Assembly (NCBI GenBank): GCA_947508055.1
Contig: CANNRR010000011.1
Location: 1-42,205, forward strand
Direction of reading: 5' to 3'
DNA length: 42,205 nt
DNA from: Burkholderiales bacterium
Lineage (GTDB): Bacteria; Pseudomonadota; Gammaproteobacteria; Burkholderiales; Burkholderiaceae_C
In this document: positions 23,534-32,884 of the stretch, in pieces
Numbering within the stretch: position 1 is the stretch's first letter
Layout: every line of letters begins with the position of its first letter
Program-made: the position numbers and the translations under genes
The notes under the pieces: model-generated
Told to the model about the DNA's origin: nothing
The model's database searches: none
The model's input: only the letters and a program-made list of their open reading frames with translations

Positions 23534-25567
23534 ATGGCACAAGGTACTTTTGAAAATCCTACCATCGTCCAGGAAGAACTGGACATCCTGTTGATCGGCG
23601 GTGGCATGGCCTGCTGCGGCGCCGCTTATGAAATGATGCGCTGGGCTGAGGCGGTCAAGGCCGAATCCGGCGTAGACCTCAAGATCAAACTGGTCGACAA
23701 AGCTGCAATGGACCGTTCCGGTGCCGTGGCACAGGGTCTATCGGCGATCAACACCTATATCGGCCCGGACCTCGATCCAGCCGATTACGCCCGCATGGTT
23801 TCGAACGACCTGATGGGCATCACGCGCGACGACCTGACCTACGACATCGGCCGCAACGTGGACGACTCGGTGCACCTGTTCGAGGAGTGGGGACTGCCGA
23901 TCTGGAAGACCGATGCCGACGGCGTGCGCCATGACGGAGCCGAGTCGCAAAAGGAAGGCCTGCCACTGTTGAAGGACGGCGGCAAGCCGGTACGGTCGGG
24001 CAAGTGGCAGATCATGATCAACGGCGAGTCCTACAAATGGATCGTTGCCGAAGCCGCAAAGAAGGCGCTGGGCCTGGCGCGCATCGAAGAACGCATATTC
24101 ATCGTCAAACTTCTGAACGACAAAAACGATCCGTCACGCATCGCTGGCGCAGTTGGATTCTCGGTGCGCGACAACACGATCCATGTCTACAAGGCCAAGG
24201 CTGTCCTGCTGGCAGCCGGTGGCTGCGTGAACCTGTTCCGTCCGCGCTCGGTAGGTGAAGGCGCCGGCCGTGCCTGGTACCCGGTTTGGAACGCCGGCTC
24301 TACCTACGCCATGGCGGCAGAAGCTGGTGCCGAGATGACGATGATGGAAAACCGCTTCGTGCCCGCCCGCTTCAAGGATGGCTACGGCCCCGTGGGTGCC
24401 TGGTTCCTGCTGTTCAAGGCCAAAGCCACCAACGCCTATGGTGAAGATTACATGGTCAAGAACAAGGAGATGCTAAACGACTACCCGCCCTATGGCCAGG
24501 CCGCCGTTCCCGCCTCCTGCCTGCGCAACCACCTGATGCTCCATGAGATGAAGGAAGGCCGCGGCCCGATCTACATGGACACCGTCACCGCGCTGGCCAA
24601 ACTGCGCGAAACCCTGTCTCCGAAAGAAGTCAAACACCTCGAAGCTGAAGCCTGGGAAGACTTCCTCGACATGTGCATCGGTCAGTGCGGCATCTGGGTT
24701 GGTGAAAACATCGAGCCTGAGAAGAAGAACTCCGAATTGATGCCCACCGAGCCCTACCTGCTGGGTTCGCACTCCGGTTGCTGCGGCATCTGGGTCTCCG
24801 GACCTACCGACCTGGGTGCGCCCACGGCGGACGAGGGCGACTACGATGGCGTACCCGCACATCTGCCACGCGGCTGGAACTGGGGCTATCGCTCGATGAC
24901 CACGGTGAAGGGTTTGTTCACCGCCGGCGACGGCGTGGGCGCGTCTGGCCACAAGTTCTCGTCGGGGTCGCACACCGAAGGACGTCTTGCATCCAAGGCC
25001 ATGATTCAGTACGCACTGGATAACAAGGACTGGAAGCCTGAACTCGACACTTCGGTGGAACAACTGGCAGAAGAGATATACAAGCCGGTGCGTACCTTTT
25101 TGGAGCACAAGGACTACACCACCGCCATCGATGTCAACCCGCACTACATCACGCCCAAGATGCTACAGATGCGCTTGCAGAAGATCATGGACGAATATGT
25201 TGCAGGAACCTCCACGTACTACAACACGAATGAGAAAATGCTCGCTGTGGCGGAAGAGAAACTGGGAATGCTCAAAGAAGACTCGCTTAAGCTGCGAGCG
25301 AAGGACCTGCACGAACTGCTGCGCGCGTGGGAAAACTACCATCGCATCATCACGGCCGAAGCCCACATGAAGCACATCCAGTTTCGGGAAGAGTCCCGCT
25401 ACCCCGGCTTCTACTACCGCACTGACAAGAATTTTGTCGATGAGGAAAACTGGCATTGTTTCGTCAATTCCATCTATGACAAGAACACCAAACAGTGGAC
25501 CTGCTTCAAACGCAAGCATGTTGATTTGGTGGACAAGTCGAAATTGTTCAAGGCGGCGGCACACTGA
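23534..25567 (+). CDS. aprA: APS reductase alpha subunit (flavoprotein)
   Basis: A 677-aa FAD protein of the succinate dehydrogenase fold. The FAD site is LLIGGGMACCGAAYEMMRWA near the N-terminus. Conserved DRSGAVAQGLSAINTY and HKFSSGSHTEGRL segments are present. It oxidises sulfite plus AMP to APS and passes electrons through AprB. GGAG at 23522-23525 favours ATG 23534; a GTG at 23525 would add three residues and overlap that ribosome site. The gene is followed by a strong hairpin terminator. The electrons probably go to QmoAB-HdrBC, encoded in the opposite direction. Confidence 0.96.
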   Translation: MAQGTFENPTIVQEELDILLIGGGMACCGAAYEMMRWAEAVKAESGVDLKIKLVDKAAMDRSGAVAQGLSAINTYIGPDLDPADYARMVSNDLMGITRDDLTYDIGRNVDDSVHLFEEWGLPIWKTDADGVRHDGAESQKEGLPLLKDGGKPVRSGKWQIMINGESYKWIVAEAAKKALGLARIEERIFIVKLLNDKNDPSRIAGAVGFSVRDNTIHVYKAKAVLLAAGGCVNLFRPRSVGEGAGRAWYPVWNAGSTYAMAAEAGAEMTMMENRFVPARFKDGYGPVGAWFLLFKAKATNAYGEDYMVKNKEMLNDYPPYGQAAVPASCLRNHLMLHEMKEGRGPIYMDTVTALAKLRETLSPKEVKHLEAEAWEDFLDMCIGQCGIWVGENIEPEKKNSELMPTEPYLLGSHSGCCGIWVSGPTDLGAPTADEGDYDGVPAHLPRGWNWGYRSMTTVKGLFTAGDGVGASGHKFSSGSHTEGRLASKAMIQYALDNKDWKPELDTSVEQLAEEIYKPVRTFLEHKDYTTAIDVNPHYITPKMLQMRLQKIMDEYVAGTSTYYNTNEKMLAVAEEKLGMLKEDSLKLRAKDLHELLRAWENYHRIITAEAHMKHIQFREESRYPGFYYRTDKNFVDEENWHCFVNSIYDKNTKQWTCFKRKHVDLVDKSKLFKAAAH

Positions 25568-25600
25568 GTCTCTTTCGCGCCTGATCGCGTAAAGTAGCAA

Positions 25601-25636
25601 GGGCCGGGCGCCGCAAGGCGTCCCGGCCCATTTCTT
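25601..25636 (+). terminator. hairpin terminator after aprA
   Basis: GGGCCGGGCGCC (25601-25612) and GGCGTCCCGGCCC (25617-25629) fold around a GCAA tetraloop, followed by ATTTCTT. Strong stem, modest T tract. It probably ends the soe-sat-apr transcript. Confidence 0.75.
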
Positions 25637-25690
25637 GACAACAACGTTTTCAGATACCTTATCCTGTGGATTTACGACGAGGCAACCGCA

Positions 25691-26590
25691 ATGCAAGACG
25701 ACAAGGTCCAGAATCTGCCCTTCCCCGGCAACCCAGTGGTGCCACAGACCTTTGATGACAGCAAGGTCATCCAGTTCCAGTGCAACAAAGGCATTGCCTG
25801 CTGGAACGCCTGCTGCAGCAACATTGACATCTCCCTGACCCCCTATGACATCCTGCGTCTGAAGCGCCGTTTCGACACCAGCTCAGGGGAATTCTTGCAG
25901 ACGTACACCGTTCCGTACGAGATGGAACAAAATAGCATCGCTGGCGTCAAACTGCGTCCCGTCGCCAACGGCACGGCCTGCCAGTTCATGACCCCGCAAG
26001 GTTGCAGCGTTTACGAAGATCGGCCAACGGCCTGCCGCTATTACCCCGTCGCCCTCCTGTCGCTGCGCCGCCAGGACGAATATACCGACCACGCGTCCTA
26101 CGCCCTGATCGAAGAGCCTCACTGCCTGGGCCATAAGGAGCCGCGCCAGATCAGCGTTGCCAACTACCGCAAGGAACAGGGACTCGAACCCTACGACGAC
26201 CTGGCGCGCGGCTGGCGTCAGTTGATTCTGAAGAAGAAATCATCGGGTCCGAGCATCGGCAAGCCCTCCAAGCGCAGCCTCGAACTGTTCTTCATGGTCT
26301 GCTACGACATCGACCGCTTCAGCCAGTTCGTCGCCAGCGATGGCTTCAGCGATATCTATGACCTGCCCACTGAAGAATTAAAAAACATCCTTTGCGACGA
26401 CGTGGAACTGATGCAGTTTGGCTTCCGCTTTCTGCGGCAGGTGCTGTTTGGCGAGGAGTCAATTGCGCTGCGAAAGGAAGCGACCGAAGAACGCCGGGTG
26501 AGGCTGCAGGAAAGGCAGCAGCGACTCGAGACCGAGGCAACCGCGCGGCGTGCCATGGAACAGGACGAAATGTACGACCCGGAGGAATAA
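25691..26590 (+). CDS. YkgJ-type CxxC zinc/iron-chelating domain protein
   Basis: A 299-aa cytoplasmic protein. The family pattern is visible: C31, C37, C41, C42 in CNKGIACWNACC, then TACQFMTPQGCSVYEDRPTACRYYPV, which gives further metal ligands. Such proteins are thought to bind an iron-sulfur or metal centre, and their reaction is unknown. The C-terminus (RLQERQQRLETEATARRAMEQ) looks like a coiled coil. The gene lies 123 bases after aprA behind a terminator, so it likely has its own promoter. Linkage to apr suggests maturation or protection of the sulfur enzymes, which is inference only. Confidence 0.85.
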   Translation: MQDDKVQNLPFPGNPVVPQTFDDSKVIQFQCNKGIACWNACCSNIDISLTPYDILRLKRRFDTSSGEFLQTYTVPYEMEQNSIAGVKLRPVANGTACQFMTPQGCSVYEDRPTACRYYPVALLSLRRQDEYTDHASYALIEEPHCLGHKEPRQISVANYRKEQGLEPYDDLARGWRQLILKKKSSGPSIGKPSKRSLELFFMVCYDIDRFSQFVASDGFSDIYDLPTEELKNILCDDVELMQFGFRFLRQVLFGEESIALRKEATEERRVRLQERQQRLETEATARRAMEQDEMYDPEE

Positions 26591-26647
26591 TTTGGTGTGG
26601 TACTGCGCCCGTCTGGCCGCAGATACCGTGTCTTGCGCGGATAGACG

Positions 26648-27037
26648 TCAGAGTTGTCGCCAAGGCAATGCACACTTGCGCCAACCACCCAGGGTACCGC
26701 GGTGGTGCTCGGCGTCGAGTTCACCTTCAAAGCCCTCGAGCACGTTGCGCACATCGGTGAAACCGTGACTCTCCAGCGCCATTCCTGCATCCACTGACCG
26801 CTTTCCACTGCGGCAGATCAGAATGATCGGTCGATCCTTGCGTCCGGCCATGCGCAGGGCCGCATCACAGAAATGCGGATTAACTTCGTAATCCGGTTCA
26901 GTGTTCCACTCGATGTTGACTGCATCGGTCGGATGTCCAACGTAGTAAAACTCGGCTTCGGTGCGGCAATCGATCAACAAGACATTAGGTTTAGCCTGCA
27001 GTTCATCGTAGGCCTGCTGCGGGGTGATATGGTCCAT
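26648..27037 (-). CDS. single-domain rhodanese sulfurtransferase
   Basis: A 129-aa rhodanese with one domain. The persulfide cysteine lies in the active loop ILICRSGKRSVDAG. The N-terminus (ITPQQAYDELQAKPNVLLIDCRTEAEF) is typical of GlpE-like forms. AAGGAG is placed well before the ATG. It is the last gene on the minus strand here, 159 bases after hdrB, and may be expressed on its own. It could supply sulfane sulfur to DsrEFH or DsrC, or be unrelated. It is convergent with the YkgJ gene. Confidence 0.9.
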   Translation of the reverse strand: MDHITPQQAYDELQAKPNVLLIDCRTEAEFYYVGHPTDAVNIEWNTEPDYEVNPHFCDAALRMAGRKDRPIILICRSGKRSVDAGMALESHGFTDVRNVLEGFEGELDAEHHRGTLGGWRKCALPWRQL

Positions 27038-27196
27038 AGGTAACTCCTTGGACCGAATTGTGCTGCTTTAATCGATGGTGGCAAACAACAATTTGGCTAT
27101 ATCCATATAACATGGGCCAAGACTGCAGGGGCCTCGCTTGTTGCCGGGCGAGCATGGCGGCAGCACCGACCGACAGCGAAACAGATGTCGAGAAGG

Positions 27197-28099
27197 CTAT
27201 TTCTTGGATGCGATTTCCTGCAGCCGAGTCGGTTGAATCAGATGCCCATCCAGTCCTGCCTCCTTGACCGAACCCCCGTAGGCAACGGTCATCAACTGCG
27301 AGTAATAGAGCACCGGCATGTTGAACTTCGTGCCCTGCTTGCGGTTGATCTCCGACTGGTAGACCTCGACATTGGCCTGGCACAGCGGGCAAGGCGTGAC
27401 AATCATTTCTGCGCCGTGGTCGTAGGCAGACTCCACAATGTCCCGAATCTGTTTCTGACTTTTCTCCGGCTCGGAAAAAGCCAGAGCACCGCCGCAACAG
27501 GTCACCTTCTGGTCATAGGAAGTCAAGGCCTCGCCGCCCGCAGTTTCTACCAGCTTGTCGAGGTACATCGGGTTTTCGAACGACTCACCCGCAATGCCGA
27601 AGGGCCGATTGGTCTGGCAACCCACATAACCGGCAAACTTGACGCCTTCGAGCGATTTGACCATCGGCTTCTTGAGTTCGTCGTATCCGAAGTCCTCAAT
27701 CAAAACTTCGACCATGTGACGCACCGGTGAACTTCCGGTGTAGGTCAGCCCAGCTTCCTTTAACGCTTGGTTGGTATCGGCGAGCAGTTGCGCGCTGCCG
27801 TCGAGTTTTTCCTTGGACTCGCGCGCATTGAGCCAACACGCAGCGCAGGTGGCCACGATATCCTGGCCGGGCAGGTGCGTTTCCGCCAGTGTGAAATTGC
27901 GTGCGTTCATGACCAAGCGTTCTAGCTGGTTGCCAGCAGCGTAACTGATGGAAGCGCTACAGCAATTCCAGTCGGGAATGGCGGTCAGCTTGACGTCCAG
28001 CGTCTTGCACATGGAGTTGACGGACGTCAAATAGTTGGCGGCGGAAGCCTTGAGCTGCGACGAGCAGCCGGGGTAGAAAGCGTATTCTTTTTTGGCCAT
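27197..28099 (-). CDS. hdrB: HdrB-like CCG-domain subunit linked to QmoAB
   Basis: A 300-aa protein with two CCG-type regions: PGCSSQLKA with DWNCCSAS and CAACWLN, then VGCQTNRPFG with VTCCGGALAF and PCPLCQANV. In methanogen heterodisulfide reductase HdrB binds the catalytic noncubane [4Fe-4S] pair. In Qmo clusters without qmoC, HdrB and HdrC fill its place. There is no membrane helix, so the complex would be soluble unless other proteins anchor it. The stop is followed by a 159-base gap to the rhodanese gene. The start is ATG 28099, 18 bases from hdrC. Confidence 0.9.
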   Translation of the reverse strand: MAKKEYAFYPGCSSQLKASAANYLTSVNSMCKTLDVKLTAIPDWNCCSASISYAAGNQLERLVMNARNFTLAETHLPGQDIVATCAACWLNARESKEKLDGSAQLLADTNQALKEAGLTYTGSSPVRHMVEVLIEDFGYDELKKPMVKSLEGVKFAGYVGCQTNRPFGIAGESFENPMYLDKLVETAGGEALTSYDQKVTCCGGALAFSEPEKSQKQIRDIVESAYDHGAEMIVTPCPLCQANVEVYQSEINRKQGTKFNMPVLYYSQLMTVAYGGSVKEAGLDGHLIQPTRLQEIASKK

Positions 28100-28117
28100 T
28101 GTGGACTATTCCTTAAG

Positions 28118-28771
28118 TCAGTTGGTGCCGGTGCTGGCCCGCTTGCGCTGCTCGTCAATTTCCCTGGCTTTCTTCAGCATCGCTGCAATCCCCTTCTGGT
28201 CCTTGCAGCGGTGGCCACCGAACAGTTCGAACGGGTTGAGCCGCCCAGCCCGCACCAAACCAAATGCAGCGTTACGCATGTTCCAGCCCTTTTTTATACC
28301 TTCCACCAGGCCGTCCTTGAAGTACAGCCCCATGGTCAGTTTGAGTTCGTTGACGCGGCCACTTTGGGTGGCGTTCCTCCAGAACTGGATGGAAAAGTCG
28401 CGCGTGGGCTGCATTTTGGGCGCCAGTCCGAGCTTTTGCGCATAGCTGGCGATACCGTGCATGATTTGGGTGATCGGCAGTTTGCGCGGGCAGCGCACCA
28501 CACAGTTGTAGCAGGAGGTACACATCCACATCGCGTCGGAGCGCAATACTTCTTCGCGCTTGCCAGCGCGGATCATCATGAAAATCTTTTGCGGCGTGTG
28601 CTCCCAGTGGGAACCCAGCGGGCAGGAACCGGCACAGACGCCGCACTGCATGCACATCTTGACCCACTCGCCATCGTCGACATGCGCCTCGACTTCCTTG
28701 AGAAAGTTGTTGCGGTAGCGTGCCGTGGCATCGGCATTGGCCCGGTTGCCAGTTGTCTGCAATGCGTCCAT
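28118..28771 (-). CDS. hdrC: HdrC-like ferredoxin subunit linked to QmoAB
   Basis: A 217-aa protein with two [4Fe-4S] motifs: C40, C43, C46, C50 and C84, C87, C90, C94, each closed by CP. It matches HdrC of heterodisulfide reductases and the cytoplasmic part of QmoC, but it has no b-type membrane helices after residue 100. Its ATG overlaps the qmoB stop by one base (TGATG), so translation is coupled. It probably relays electrons between QmoB and HdrB. Confidence 0.9.
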   Translation of the reverse strand: MDALQTTGNRANADATARYRNNFLKEVEAHVDDGEWVKMCMQCGVCAGSCPLGSHWEHTPQKIFMMIRAGKREEVLRSDAMWMCTSCYNCVVRCPRKLPITQIMHGIASYAQKLGLAPKMQPTRDFSIQFWRNATQSGRVNELKLTMGLYFKDGLVEGIKKGWNMRNAAFGLVRAGRLNPFELFGGHRCKDQKGIAAMLKKAREIDEQRKRASTGTN

Positions 28772-30975
28772 CAGTTGAACCCCTTCATCGGCGACATGCC
28801 AATTTTTTTGATCGTCTCGGCGTACTCGTTGATCAAAGTGGCCACCCGCTGACTGTCGGTGATCGCCACTTCAAAACTGATCACGCGCTCCTTCTCCATG
28901 CTGAGCTGCTTGAGTGTGTCGTCGATCTTGCTCATTCGGTAGTGCGCCAACTCCGAACCCTTGACGAAGTGACACTGGTAGTCATCACCCTTCTTGCATC
29001 CCATCATCATCACGCCGTCCCACCCGCTGTTGAGCGCATCGGTGAGCCAGATCGTGTTGACCGAACCAAGACAACGCACCGGAATAGCGCGTACAAAGGC
29101 AGAGTAAACGGTTCGCGACACTCCGGCCATATCGAGCGCCGGGTAGGCGTCGTTCTCGCAGGCCAGCAGCAGAATGCGCGGCTTTTCCGAAAACTCGTCC
29201 GGCATGTCGAGCGCTTTAATCTGGCTGCCCACCGTGTCCACCGAATAGTTCTCGAACGAAATCACGCGTACCGGACAGGCACCCATGCAGGTTCCGCAGC
29301 GTCTGCAACGCGATTCGTTAAAAACCGGAAAACGCCGTTCGTCCTCGTCAATGGCTCCGAACGGGCACTCCACCGTACAGCGCTTGCATTGGGTACAGCC
29401 TTCCAGGCGAACGATCGGATACGACAAGTCGCCCGAACGCGGGTGCGCGGCGCGCCCCTGCGAGGCGTTCTCGACCGCCTGTATGGCCTTGAGCGCAGCA
29501 CCCGTGGCGTCATCGGTGGCCTGCAACAGGTCCATCGGACGGCGCACCGGGCCGGCGGCATAAATGCCGGTGCGGCGCGTCTCGTAGGGAAAGCAGATGA
29601 AGTGCGAATCGGTCAGGCCCGCCTTCATCTGAGGCAGATCCTTGCCCTGGCGGTAGGTCAGGTTGAGGATCGAAATGGGCTTGGACTCGGGCTGCTGATC
29701 CTCGGGAATGTCAATATTGACGCCGGAGTTTGGCACCTGGCCGGTGGCCAGCACCACCAGATCGGCGGCCACTGTCGCGTCTTCGTCCAGGATCAGGTCG
29801 CGAAAGTTCACGCTGCAGCCCTGGCCCTCGGCCTTCACCGTGCTGACCTTGCCCTTGGTGAAAATCACGCCTTTTTGCTGCGCGCTTCGGTAGAAGTCCT
29901 CGCCCATGCCGGGCATGCGCAGGTCGGTGTAAAGCACCACGGTGTCAACATCCGGATTGGCGTCCTTGAAATACATGGCCTGCTTGATGCTAGTGGCGCA
30001 GCAGTGGCCCGAGCAATACGGCAAATGCTTGCCTGTTTCGTCACGCTGGCCGGCGCACTGAACGAACACCACGCTTTGCACCGGACCGCCATCGGGGCGT
30101 TGAATGGCACCACCCTTGGCCGCGCAGGCCAATGCTTCCAAGCCGGCCTGATCTACCACGGCCGGGAGACCACCGCCGAGTTCCGGCAGCTTGGCCACGT
30201 CATAGGTCGCAAAGCCGCTGGCCTGGATGATGGCGCCCACGGTTTCTTCGGCGATGGCACCGCTGTCCTGCGCGATCTTCACCGCAAAGCGGCCCGGTGC
30301 CCCACTTGTCTCCGCAAGGGTCGCTCCCAGATGCACGCTGACCTTCGGGTGTGCCATAACACGCGCAATGAGTTCCGCCACGCCCGAGTCCTGTGGTTCG
30401 GCATAGGGCTGGCGAAAGGGCACGCGCTTGTGCAACTTGGCGGCCCAACCACCGAGCTGGTTTTTGCTTTCGACGATCAGTACCTCGTAGCCAGTTTCAG
30501 CCGCCTCAATGGCGGCCGTCAGGCCCGACATGCCGCCGCCAACGACCAGGATGCGTTTGTTCGAAGCGCGGTTCGGGTTACCTGCGGGCACCGCCATTTT
30601 CTTGAGCTCGGCACAACCCATGCGAATATAGTCGTCAGCCATTTCCTGTCGCACTTCGTCATGGTCAGCTCCCTGAGCCACGATCCAGAGCACGCCTTCA
30701 CGCAAGTTGGCGCGCGACACGGCCACATCCGGAAAACCGAAGGCTTCGGTCTTGGCACGGCGCGAGCAGGCGCCGATCATTACATGGGTGACGCCTTCGT
30801 TCGCGATGTCGTCTCGGATGGTCTGCACGCCTTCAGCACTGCAAAGAAAGTCGTGGCGCTTGACCACCTGCATCTTGCCTTCGCGCTTGGCCACCTTTTC
30901 CATCGCTCCAAGATCGAGCACATCACCCAAACCACAGCCGGCGCAAAGATACGCGGCGAATTTATTGTCTGCCAC
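28771..30975 (-). CDS. qmoB: QmoB flavin/iron-sulfur subunit of the Apr electron-acceptor complex
   Basis: A 734-aa HdrA-like flavoprotein. FAD site ILVVGGGMSGLTAAIEAAETG is near residue 143, and two ferredoxin motifs (CTQCKRCTVECP and CRRCGTCMGACP) lie near residue 530. The C-terminal 150 residues resemble the MvhD domain (ACENDAYPA, MMGCKKGDDYQC), which accepts electrons in Hdr complexes. The N-terminal part has its own cysteine motif (LCAGCGLGD). The start is GTG at 30975, overlapped by the upstream gene's ribosome context. It takes electrons from AprAB. The 764-codon open frame on the other strand is a shadow. Confidence 0.93.
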   Translation of the reverse strand: MADNKFAAYLCAGCGLGDVLDLGAMEKVAKREGKMQVVKRHDFLCSAEGVQTIRDDIANEGVTHVMIGACSRRAKTEAFGFPDVAVSRANLREGVLWIVAQGADHDEVRQEMADDYIRMGCAELKKMAVPAGNPNRASNKRILVVGGGMSGLTAAIEAAETGYEVLIVESKNQLGGWAAKLHKRVPFRQPYAEPQDSGVAELIARVMAHPKVSVHLGATLAETSGAPGRFAVKIAQDSGAIAEETVGAIIQASGFATYDVAKLPELGGGLPAVVDQAGLEALACAAKGGAIQRPDGGPVQSVVFVQCAGQRDETGKHLPYCSGHCCATSIKQAMYFKDANPDVDTVVLYTDLRMPGMGEDFYRSAQQKGVIFTKGKVSTVKAEGQGCSVNFRDLILDEDATVAADLVVLATGQVPNSGVNIDIPEDQQPESKPISILNLTYRQGKDLPQMKAGLTDSHFICFPYETRRTGIYAAGPVRRPMDLLQATDDATGAALKAIQAVENASQGRAAHPRSGDLSYPIVRLEGCTQCKRCTVECPFGAIDEDERRFPVFNESRCRRCGTCMGACPVRVISFENYSVDTVGSQIKALDMPDEFSEKPRILLLACENDAYPALDMAGVSRTVYSAFVRAIPVRCLGSVNTIWLTDALNSGWDGVMMMGCKKGDDYQCHFVKGSELAHYRMSKIDDTLKQLSMEKERVISFEVAITDSQRVATLINEYAETIKKIGMSPMKGFN

Positions 30976-30976
30976 C

Positions 30977-32257
30977 TTATGCTTCCTCCCTGGCTGTCTG
31001 GTAAATCACCTTGATGGCGCGCAAGGCAGCACCGGTGGAACTTTGTACCGAACGGTTCACGTCCAGCGGACCGGACGCGGATCCCGCACCGCACATGCCG
31101 CCGTCAGGGGTGCCTTCTATAAACCCTGAAGAATCAGTGATCAGGTCACCCGGCAACTTGATGCCATTGGACTCGGGCTCCATACCAACGGCCAGCACCA
31201 CCAGATCATGTGCGGTGGCGTAGCGGTGGTAGCCCTCAGTGTCGACCCCGTGCAGGATCGGATCGCCGTTGTCGGCCACCGCGATGCGCGCCACCTTGGA
31301 TTTGACAAATCCCACCGTCGAATCCCGTTGCACCATCTGGTAGAAATCCTCAAAACGGTCAATGGCCCGAATATCGATGTAGTAAATAGTGGACTTGGCG
31401 CCGTCACCATGTGCTTCGCGCACGTACTGGGTCTGTTTCAGCGAGGCCATGCAACAGATGCGTGAGCAGTGGCGTAAATGGTTCTCGTCGCGCGAACCGG
31501 CGCACTGGATGAAGGCGATGTTCTTCGCCTCCTTGCCGTCCGAGGGCCGCAGCAGTTTGCCACCGGTCGGCCCGCTTGGGTCGGCCAGACGCTCGAACTC
31601 CAGGCTGGTAATGACGTTCGGGAAACGGCCGTAACCATAGGGCTGTATCTTCGCCGCATCGTAGGGCTTCCAGCCGGTCGCCCAGACCACGGCACCGACA
31701 GAGAGTTCGACTGTTTCTTCCTGCATCGCCAAATCAATAGCGCCTACCCTGCACGCCGCTTTGGCTTTATCGGCATCGGCTGTGCCGATCACCGACGGGT
31801 CAAGCACATAGCACTGCGGATACGCCATGGCGTGCGGCAGGTGGGCAACCTTGATCTGGTCCAGACCGTAGTTGTAGGGATTGGGAATTTCGGCGCTGAC
31901 GGCTGTCGCGCAGTCGCCGCAGGCGGTGCAGCTTTCATTGACGTAGCGCGGCCGGATTTTCAGCTTGGCCACATAGGCCCCACGCTGCCCTTCAATACCA
32001 ACCACTTCGGCCATGGTCAGCACACGCACCCGATGATTGCCCTTGAGCCGCCGCAGATTAATCTCAAGCCCGCAGGTCGGATGGCACATCTTCGGAAAAT
32101 AGCGGTAGAGCAGCGCCGTGCGCCCACCCAAAGTGGGGCCCCGCTCCACCAGGACAACATCACGGCCGCACTCCGCCGCCTCGAGCGCTGCCGTCATGCC
32201 GCTGATGCCTCCACCGACGACAAGAATAGTCTGACTGGTCGCGATAGAAGCCGTCAT
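30977..32257 (-). CDS. qmoA: QmoA HdrA-like flavoprotein
   Basis: A 426-aa FAD protein with ILVVGGGISGMTAALEAAECG at the N-terminus, a cluster motif CTACGDC near residue 110, and IQCAGSRDENHLRHCSRICC near 260, all typical of QmoA. QmoA and QmoB are thought to dock to AprAB and pass its electrons on. Here the quinone-facing QmoC is replaced by HdrC and HdrB. The stop is one base before the qmoB start. The 107-base region before its start to the metallophosphatase stop has no gene; a small promoter there is possible. Confidence 0.94.
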   Translation of the reverse strand: MTASIATSQTILVVGGGISGMTAALEAAECGRDVVLVERGPTLGGRTALLYRYFPKMCHPTCGLEINLRRLKGNHRVRVLTMAEVVGIEGQRGAYVAKLKIRPRYVNESCTACGDCATAVSAEIPNPYNYGLDQIKVAHLPHAMAYPQCYVLDPSVIGTADADKAKAACRVGAIDLAMQEETVELSVGAVVWATGWKPYDAAKIQPYGYGRFPNVITSLEFERLADPSGPTGGKLLRPSDGKEAKNIAFIQCAGSRDENHLRHCSRICCMASLKQTQYVREAHGDGAKSTIYYIDIRAIDRFEDFYQMVQRDSTVGFVKSKVARIAVADNGDPILHGVDTEGYHRYATAHDLVVLAVGMEPESNGIKLPGDLITDSSGFIEGTPDGGMCGAGSASGPLDVNRSVQSSTGAALRAIKVIYQTAREEA

Positions 32258-32364
32258 GAAATCCCCACTGCGTTACAAGTTATAAACTGCGGCGGGCATG
32301 ATGAATGTCCTGCCGACCATGGTGCACACAAGGCGATGAAGAAGACATTACCCATGTTGGCAGG

Positions 32365-32874
32365 TCAGTCCAGTCGCCTAATCTCAAAGCCGAAACTGAT
32401 GAGATCGGCCAAAAGCCAGGTCGCAGGAGCGCCGAGCCCTCCCACACTCCCCGGATTCACCAGCCACGTCATGCCCCCGGTTATGGTCGGCTGCTCCACG
32501 ACGCTGGCGCTGTGAGAATGCCCACAGCAGACGATGTCGTAGTCACCCGTGCAAGCCAGCCCGCGCCCGTAGTGCGGATAGTGTGTGGCAAATAACCGGC
32601 GTCCGTCCAGCGTCAGGTCGATATCGGCACCGTGGTATCTGATTAGTCCATTCGAAGCGCCACACAAATTCCACAACGCCACCGGATCTCCCAGATTGTT
32701 GCCGTGCACCACATGGACCGGCAAACCGATCTGAATCAACGGGCGCAAGGTCATGGCTCCGATCAGGTCGCCGCAGTGGACAACGGCTTCGGCCCCGGCG
32801 TCCTTCGCGGCGGCAACCGCTGCCGCCAGCATGGGCGCACGGTCATGGCTGTCCGAAACAATACAAATCTTCAT
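32365..32874 (-). CDS. YfcE/MJ0936-type metallophosphoesterase
   Basis: A 169-aa calcineurin-like phosphatase. The metal ligands are visible: D8 and H10 in IVSDSHD, VHCGDLIG, VVHGNNLGD and CCGHSHSASVVEQ. Members hydrolyse phosphodiesters, and some act on small nucleotides. The substrate is unknown here. It lies between the unknown 138-aa gene (10-base gap) and qmoA, so it probably belongs to the same transcript. A role in degrading or recycling APS or AMP would be neat but is a guess. Confidence 0.88.
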   Translation of the reverse strand: MKICIVSDSHDRAPMLAAAVAAAKDAGAEAVVHCGDLIGAMTLRPLIQIGLPVHVVHGNNLGDPVALWNLCGASNGLIRYHGADIDLTLDGRRLFATHYPHYGRGLACTGDYDIVCCGHSHSASVVEQPTITGGMTWLVNPGSVGGLGAPATWLLADLISFGFEIRRLD

Positions 32875-32884
32875 GGGGCAGGCT

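Noticed and set aside
28720-31014. Very long plus-strand open frame (764 codons) opposite qmoB
   Set aside because: qmoB on the minus strand has full flavin and Fe-S motifs; the plus frame is low-complexity H/R/A-rich text typical of a shadow of a GC-rich gene.
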